From NCBI GenBank assembly GCA_963976055.1, contig CAXBJB010000004.1, positions 310,001-374,000 of the forward strand: 64,000 bases of DNA, written 5' to 3'. This document shows positions 59,838 to 64,000 of this stretch, in pieces (position 1 is the first letter of the stretch; every line of letters begins with the position of its first letter). This stretch comes from UBA1479 sp963976055 (GTDB lineage: Bacteria > Pseudomonadota > Alphaproteobacteria > Rhodospirillales > Casp-alpha2). The translations under genes were made by a program, and so were the position numbers. Below the pieces are notes generated by a model. That model saw only the letters and a program-made list of their open reading frames with translations. It searched no databases and was not told where the DNA came from.

Positions 59838-60307
59838 CCATGCGGCGCGTGATCATTCTTGCCGCGGCGCTGCTTGCCGCCACGCCGGCCATCGCCGGCG
59901 ACGATTGGGTCCCGCCGGTCAAGGACCCGATGGTGCGCAAGGAATGCGGCGCCTGCCACATGGCGTTCCAGCCCGCCTTCCTGCCGGCGCGGTCGTGGGG
60001 CCGCATGATGAACGAATTGGCCGACCATTTCGGCGAGGACGCGACCCTGCCCGCCGACAAGGTCCGCGCCATCCGCACCTATCTGACCGCCAACGCCGGC
60101 GACGTCGTCACGACAGGGCGTGCAGGCAAGTACATGCGCATGGTGGCCCCGGGGGGAACGCCGCAGCGCATCACGCAGAACCCGGATTTCGAACGCAAGC
60201 ACCGCAAGATACCCGACAGCGTGTGGAAGGACCCCAGGGTCGTCACCAGGTCCAATTGCCCGGCCTGTCATCGCGGCGCCGAACAGGGCTGGTACGACGA
60301 CGATTGA
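59834..60307 (+). CDS. Diheme cytochrome c (DHC)
   Basis: A 157-residue exported cytochrome with two heme motifs, KECGACH and SNCPACH, and the family segments LPARSWGRMMNELADHFGED and RIPDSV-like (KIPDSVWKD). DHC is the electron donor to SHP in Rhodobacter. It is the last gene of the unit. The following ispE gene converges. Confidence 0.93.
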   Translation: MTMRRVIILAAALLAATPAIAGDDWVPPVKDPMVRKECGACHMAFQPAFLPARSWGRMMNELADHFGEDATLPADKVRAIRTYLTANAGDVVTTGRAGKYMRMVAPGGTPQRITQNPDFERKHRKIPDSVWKDPRVVTRSNCPACHRGAEQGWYDDD

Positions 60308-60314
60308 CGGCGGC

Positions 60315-61205
60315 TCAGTTCAGCCCGTCGGCGGGCGGCACCAGGCGGCCCACGGCGACCCACCAGTCCGGTTCCGCGTCATAGAGCCTGGCGGCGGCGG
60401 CAAGGGCCGCGTCGCCGGTCTCGTACAGCGCGAAGCAGGTCCCGCCCGACCCCGACATGCGGGCCAGAAGCGGCCCCTCCGTCGCGTCGAGGGCGGTCAG
60501 CACCTTGGCGACGGCCGGGCACAAGGCGCAGGCGGCTTCGGTCAAACCGTTGCCGCGGGCTTTTAGAAGATAGGCTAGATGGGCCGCGTCGATGGGCGTT
60601 TCCCGAAACCGATTGGCTGCCTGAAAACCGCCCGTCCGCGCCTTGAACACGGCGGGGGTCGATACGGGCACCTTGGCGTTGACCAGAACCAGGGGGGCTG
60701 CGGGCAAGGTCGGGGCCGGTTCGATGTCGTCGCCGATGCCGCCGATGAAGGCGGGCCGCCCGACCCAGCACACGGGCACGTCGGCCCCCAGGTCCAGCGC
60801 CAGGGCGCGCATCTCGGCTTCGGCCATCTCCACGCCCCACAGGCGGCACAGCGCCTTCAGCGCCGCCGCCGCGTCGGCCGATCCGCCACCGATGCCGGAC
60901 GCCACGGGCAGGCGCTTTTCCAGCACCAGATGGGCGCCGGCCTCGATCCCGGCGACCTCGCGCAGGCGCCGCGCCGCGCGTAGCACCAGATTGTCGGTTT
61001 CGTCGGCCAGGTCCTTGGCGAAGGGCCCGCGCACGGTTAGGGTCAGCGAGCCGTCGGCGGCGGTCCGGGCCTTGATCTCGTCGCCCACGTCGGCGAAGGC
61101 GATCAGGCTGTCGAGCAGGTGGTAACCATCGTCCCGCTTGCCCGTGACATGCAGGTACAGGTTCAGCTTGGCCGGCGCCGCGACGCTAACGATGGGGGCG
61201 GACAC
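60315..61205 (-). CDS. ispE: 4-diphosphocytidyl-2-C-methyl-D-erythritol kinase
   Basis: A GHMP-family kinase of the MEP isoprenoid pathway, phosphorylating CDP-ME with ATP. The 296 residues show APAKLNLYLHVTGKRDDGYH, the glycine-rich ATP loop LPVASGIGGGSADAAAALKA, and the C-terminal motif ARMSGSGGTCFALYE. It starts directly after the stop of the TPR gene with no gap, so the two are one unit. Confidence 0.96.
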   Translation of the reverse strand: MSAPIVSVAAPAKLNLYLHVTGKRDDGYHLLDSLIAFADVGDEIKARTAADGSLTLTVRGPFAKDLADETDNLVLRAARRLREVAGIEAGAHLVLEKRLPVASGIGGGSADAAAALKALCRLWGVEMAEAEMRALALDLGADVPVCWVGRPAFIGGIGDDIEPAPTLPAAPLVLVNAKVPVSTPAVFKARTGGFQAANRFRETPIDAAHLAYLLKARGNGLTEAACALCPAVAKVLTALDATEGPLLARMSGSGGTCFALYETGDAALAAAARLYDAEPDWWVAVGRLVPPADGLN

Positions 61206-62915
61206 CTACAGGCCTTTGTCCAGCTTGGCCTGAATCTTGGGGATCAGGTCCTTTTCCGGGGATAGGGAGAGTGAGCGCTTCCACTGGAATTGCGCTTCCA
61301 GCTTGCGCCCCACCTTCCAGTAGGCGTCGCCCAGGTGGTCGTTGATCACCGGATCCTGGGGCCGTAGTTCGACGGCGCGCTCCAACTCGACCACGGCTTT
61401 GTCGAACTGGTTCTGGCGGTAATAGGCCCACCCCAGGCTGTCGGCGATGAAGCCGTCGTTGGGGGCCAGCGACACCGCCTTCTTGATCATGTCCGTGGCG
61501 CGGTCGAGCTGTTCGCCCTGGTCGATCCAGGTATAGCCCAGATAGTTCAGCACATAAGGCTGGTCCGGGCGCAGGTCGAGGGCCTTCAGCAGGTCTTTTT
61601 CCGAATCCTTCCACCGCTTGGCCCGCTCAAACGCGATGCCGCGGGCGTAATACAGGCTCCAATGATGGGCCTGCGGGGTCTTCACGCGTTCGATCGCCGC
61701 CGAATAGGCCTTGGCCGCCTGCGGATACTTTTCCATGCGCCGGTAGACGTCGCCCAGATGCAGGTGCGGGTCAGGCAGGTCGGGGCGCAGCTTGGCCAGC
61801 TTGTCCAGCCGCTTCACGGCCGCGTCGGAACGGCCCAGGTCGCCGAGAAGGGCGGCGGCCTGGAGCTGGGCGCTCCAGCCGTAGGGCGAGGCCCCATCAA
61901 CGCCGTCGTATTCCTTCACCGCCTGTTCCAGGCGTTCGTCCGACTGCAGGATGTCGGCCAGGATGAAGCGCGCCACGGGGAAATCGGATTTCAGGTAAAG
62001 CGACAGCTGAATCAGCGCGATGGCCGTCTCATGCGCGTTCTCCCGGCGCAGGGACGAGCCGATGTCGTACAGCGCCTCGGCAGCACCATCGCGCGCGTTC
62101 TTGATGGCGAGCGGCGGTTTCTTGCCGGTCTCCATGCGCGTCATGGCCGTGTCCATGAGCCGCGACACGGGATGTTCGCCGAGGTAGAGGTTATAGATCG
62201 CCTTGGCCCGATCGGTGTCGCCGGCGCGCTCCAGCAAGGCCCCCAGAAGATGGGTGACCCGGGACGACGGCGGCGACTGCCGTTCGATGACGCCGGTCAA
62301 CAGCTTGGCCGCGTCCTCGGTCTTGCCGGTCAGCTGCAGGATCAGCGCCTCGTGGATTTCCACCAGGTTCTCGATCCCCTTCTTGTCCGCAAGCGGCTTC
62401 AGGGCGGCCAGCGCGTCCTCGGCCTTGCCCTGGCCGTACAGGCACCAGGCGATGAGAAGCGGCTTGGTGAATACGGAAAGCCCTTCGTCCGGCAGTTTGC
62501 TCAGCAGCGCTTGCGCGTCCTTGAAGCGTTTTTGCTTCATGTGATCGATGGCGATGGTCAACTGGGCGATGGTCTGGTCCGGGTCTTCCTTCAGATAGTC
62601 GCGGGCCAGCGCGACGGCGGTCGCCACGCGGCCTTCGACCAGATTGACGATGAAGGTCTGGCGCAGCAGGCCGGGGGTGGCCGGGCGCTGGATCAGGGCG
62701 GCGCCGTAGAATTCGGCGGCGGCGGCCAGGTCGCCCGCGCGCTGGGCCTGGCGGCCGGCGAGATAGTTGCCGATGAAGGTATTGGCGCTTAAGGCCTCCT
62801 TGGCGTCCGGCTTGGCGTCCGGCTTGGCGTTCGCGGCGCCGGTTGAGACGGCCAGGACGGCGGCGCAGATCACTCCGGCGGCGAGGGAACGGCGAAGGCG
62901 GCGGGATGGGGTCAC
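61206..62915 (-). CDS. Large exported TPR protein
   Basis: A 569-residue protein with a signal peptide (SLAAGVICAAVLAVSTG, cleavage near ANA) and TPR repeats over almost the entire length, clearest at the C-terminus (PYVLNYLGYTWIDQGEQLDR, FIADSLGWAYYRQNQFDKAV, DPVINDHLGDAYWKVGR). Such proteins next to ispE are frequent in alphaproteobacteria and probably act in envelope assembly. Some are lipoproteins; no lipobox was seen here. Confidence 0.9.
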   Translation of the reverse strand: MTPSRRLRRSLAAGVICAAVLAVSTGAANAKPDAKPDAKEALSANTFIGNYLAGRQAQRAGDLAAAAEFYGAALIQRPATPGLLRQTFIVNLVEGRVATAVALARDYLKEDPDQTIAQLTIAIDHMKQKRFKDAQALLSKLPDEGLSVFTKPLLIAWCLYGQGKAEDALAALKPLADKKGIENLVEIHEALILQLTGKTEDAAKLLTGVIERQSPPSSRVTHLLGALLERAGDTDRAKAIYNLYLGEHPVSRLMDTAMTRMETGKKPPLAIKNARDGAAEALYDIGSSLRRENAHETAIALIQLSLYLKSDFPVARFILADILQSDERLEQAVKEYDGVDGASPYGWSAQLQAAALLGDLGRSDAAVKRLDKLAKLRPDLPDPHLHLGDVYRRMEKYPQAAKAYSAAIERVKTPQAHHWSLYYARGIAFERAKRWKDSEKDLLKALDLRPDQPYVLNYLGYTWIDQGEQLDRATDMIKKAVSLAPNDGFIADSLGWAYYRQNQFDKAVVELERAVELRPQDPVINDHLGDAYWKVGRKLEAQFQWKRSLSLSPEKDLIPKIQAKLDKGL

Positions 62916-63063
62916 GGGCGGTCTCGAACCTCGGGATCAATGGGGACGGGCGGTAACCGGAAATCAGTCTAACCGACGCCGGTCCGGGCCGCCATATCTC
63001 GCGGCCTTATACCTTGTCGCTGTATCCTTTGGCGAAAAAAGGGCAGTCGCGCATAATAAGTCC

Positions 63064-63315
63064 ATGACCGCGCCCCGACCCACCCGGCCCCTGGTTCTCG
63101 CGTCCCTGGAAAACGGCGACGGCACGCGCTGCGTCGATCTGTTCCGCCGCGCCGACGGCACCCATGGCTTCGAGGAGTACCGCCGCGACCCGGAAGACCC
63201 CCGCGGCTGGTCCGGTGCCGCCGGTTTCGGAGAACGCGTTTTCGCCGATGAAAGTGCGGCGCGAAGTGCTGCCGAAATGGCCGTTAAATGGCTGTCCGCC
63301 GCGGTTAACGGTTAA
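63064..63315 (+). CDS. Hypothetical 83-residue protein
   Basis: A small soluble protein: VLASLENGDGTRCVDLFRRA, GFEEYRRDPEDPRGWSGAAG and a C-terminal helix DESAARSAAEMAVKWLSAAV. No domain is recognised, but the alternating beta/alpha pattern and ordinary codon use suggest a real gene. The start is ATG 63064; a longer frame to 62767 overlaps the TPR gene and is rejected. Confidence 0.65.
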   Translation: MTAPRPTRPLVLASLENGDGTRCVDLFRRADGTHGFEEYRRDPEDPRGWSGAAGFGERVFADESAARSAAEMAVKWLSAAVNG

Positions 63316-63525
63316 AATTCGCTTGTGTTTAAGAGCGTTCGAAAGTACGAATCTTGACGTGATTATGCCCCAGCCGGTTTTGGCGGGCGGTGACCGGACC
63401 CTTCGGATCCAAAAACCCCACCAACCCCAGGAAGCGTCGATCACCCGGAAAGCGCGGTTGCTGTTCCGGTATCTCACCATGTCGTGGCGCCATCCGCCCG
63501 GCAACTAGTACAGGACTGTAAGTAC

Positions 63526-63729
63526 ATGACCACTGGAACGGTTAAATTCTTCAACCAGCAGAAGGGCTACGGCTTCATCACGCCGGAAGATGGCTCGAAG
63601 GACGTTTTCGTCCACATCACCGCTGTCGAACAGTCCGGCATGTCCGGTCTGGCCGAAGGCCAGAAGGTGAGCTTCGAAGTCCAGAACGAAGCCCGTGGCC
63701 CCAAGGCCGTGAACCTGCAGGAAGCTTGA
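63526..63729 (+). CDS. Cold-shock protein
   Basis: A 67-residue CspA-family RNA/ssDNA-binding protein with RNP1 (KGYGFITP) and RNP2 (DVFVHIT) motifs. ATG 63526 gives the usual length. The leader from 63316 is about 210 nt with no ORF, a length typical of csp 5' UTRs that fold differently in the cold. A strong terminator follows. Confidence 0.96.
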   Translation: MTTGTVKFFNQQKGYGFITPEDGSKDVFVHITAVEQSGMSGLAEGQKVSFEVQNEARGPKAVNLQEA

Positions 63730-63782
63730 TCCGAAAGGATCCAGACTAGATCCAAGCTTCAACTGGGTTGAAGTACGGTTCC

Positions 63783-63820
63783 AGGGTCATCCTCCGCAAG
63801 GGGGATGACCCTTTCCTTTT
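63783..63820 (+). terminator. Rho-independent terminator of the cold-shock gene
   Basis: AGGGTCATCC-TCCGCAAGGG-GGATGACCCT, 10-bp stem, then TTCCTTTTT. Confidence 0.85.
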
Positions 63821-63941
63821 TCGGGGGGCTTTCGGGGCCGATTTCGCGAAAATCGCACGCCGCCCGTTGTTTGCATTTTTGTGACAGCCGCCCGTCGGCT
63901 ACCATCGCGCCCGACTTCAAGGCGCGGCGGGGGACCCTCGA

Positions 63942-64000
63942 TTGACCGGCTATATCTTCCTGCTGCTGGCGGGCGTCGCCGCGGGGACGCTCAGCGGTGT
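63942..64000 (+). CDS. N-terminus of a membrane protein, possibly TauE/SafE family (truncated by the edge)
   Basis: A frame opens at TTG 63942 and reads TGYIFLLLAGVAAGTLSGV, a single hydrophobic helix, to the end of the window. The AGVAAGTLSG pattern resembles the first helix of TauE/SafE-type sulfite exporters. GGGGGA lies 8 nt upstream of the TTG. Only 19 residues are visible, so this is tentative. Confidence 0.4.
   Translation, partial: MTGYIFLLLAGVAAGTLSG

Noticed and set aside
1..64000. Insertion sequences, prophage or conjugative genes
   Set aside because: No transposase, integrase, phage structural or transfer gene was recognised.

Overview
The window is a GC-rich alphaproteobacterial chromosome segment, most likely from a marine or freshwater member of the Rhodospirillales or a close relative. 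The basis is gene content: a periplasmic nitrate reductase operon napEDABC, a PAS_5-type small protein, an SHP/DHC/cytochrome b cluster as known from Rhodobacter, glutathione-dependent formaldehyde oxidation, and the dense coding style. No IS element, prophage or CRISPR array is visible. Two tRNA genes are present, Gly(CCC) and Gln(TTG).

Layout. 1-5.0 kb: a metallophosphoesterase/radical SAM pair, tRNA-Gly, a probable small RNA, then formaldehyde detoxification (S-formylglutathione hydrolase and S-(hydroxymethyl)glutathione dehydrogenase) with a MaoC protein and a TPR protein. 5.2-9.0 kb: a 35-residue membrane peptide and an orphan RTX/cadherin-type secreted protein. 9.2-20.6 kb: a mixed metabolic stretch with two Fe/2OG dioxygenases, a CoA-transferase/acyl-CoA dehydrogenase pair, MsrB, a GNAT/C39-peptidase fusion coupled to a RimK-like ATP-grasp ligase, a cytosine-deaminase-like enzyme and two GSTs. 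20.8-26.1 kb: ArsR plus an ArsP-like permease, two SDRs, and a tandem of Cu/Zn superoxide dismutases of which the second has lost most metal ligands. 26.2-30.4 kb: nap operon with an FNR-like box.

30.5-46.7 kb: serA, a redoxin, then a signalling block on the plus strand: CheY-like receiver, coiled-coil protein, EAL protein with two substituted catalytic positions, a 2459-residue hybrid histidine kinase with 13 PAS and 2 GAF domains, a small periplasmic protein, a chemoreceptor and a NarL-type regulator. Two places in this block share a palindromic motif.

46.7-55.6 kb: an arsenic-related region on the minus strand. One unit is a Cys-rich PadR-type regulator, ArsO-like flavoprotein and MFS transporter; the same 13-bp motif precedes both regulator and arsO. 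The other is CoA-transferase, MBL hydrolase, GAPDH and ArsJ in tight succession, the last two being the known 1-arseno-3-phosphoglycerate synthesis/export pair. A SorC-family regulator and a 265-bp palindromic MITE-like element lie between them.

56-64 kb: tRNA-Gln, an operon of PepSY protein, OmpR-type regulator and sensor kinase, divergent across a perfect 15-bp inverted repeat from a His/Asp-rich exported protein and the cytochrome b/SHP/DHC genes; then ispE, a large TPR protein, a cold-shock protein and a truncated membrane protein at the right edge.
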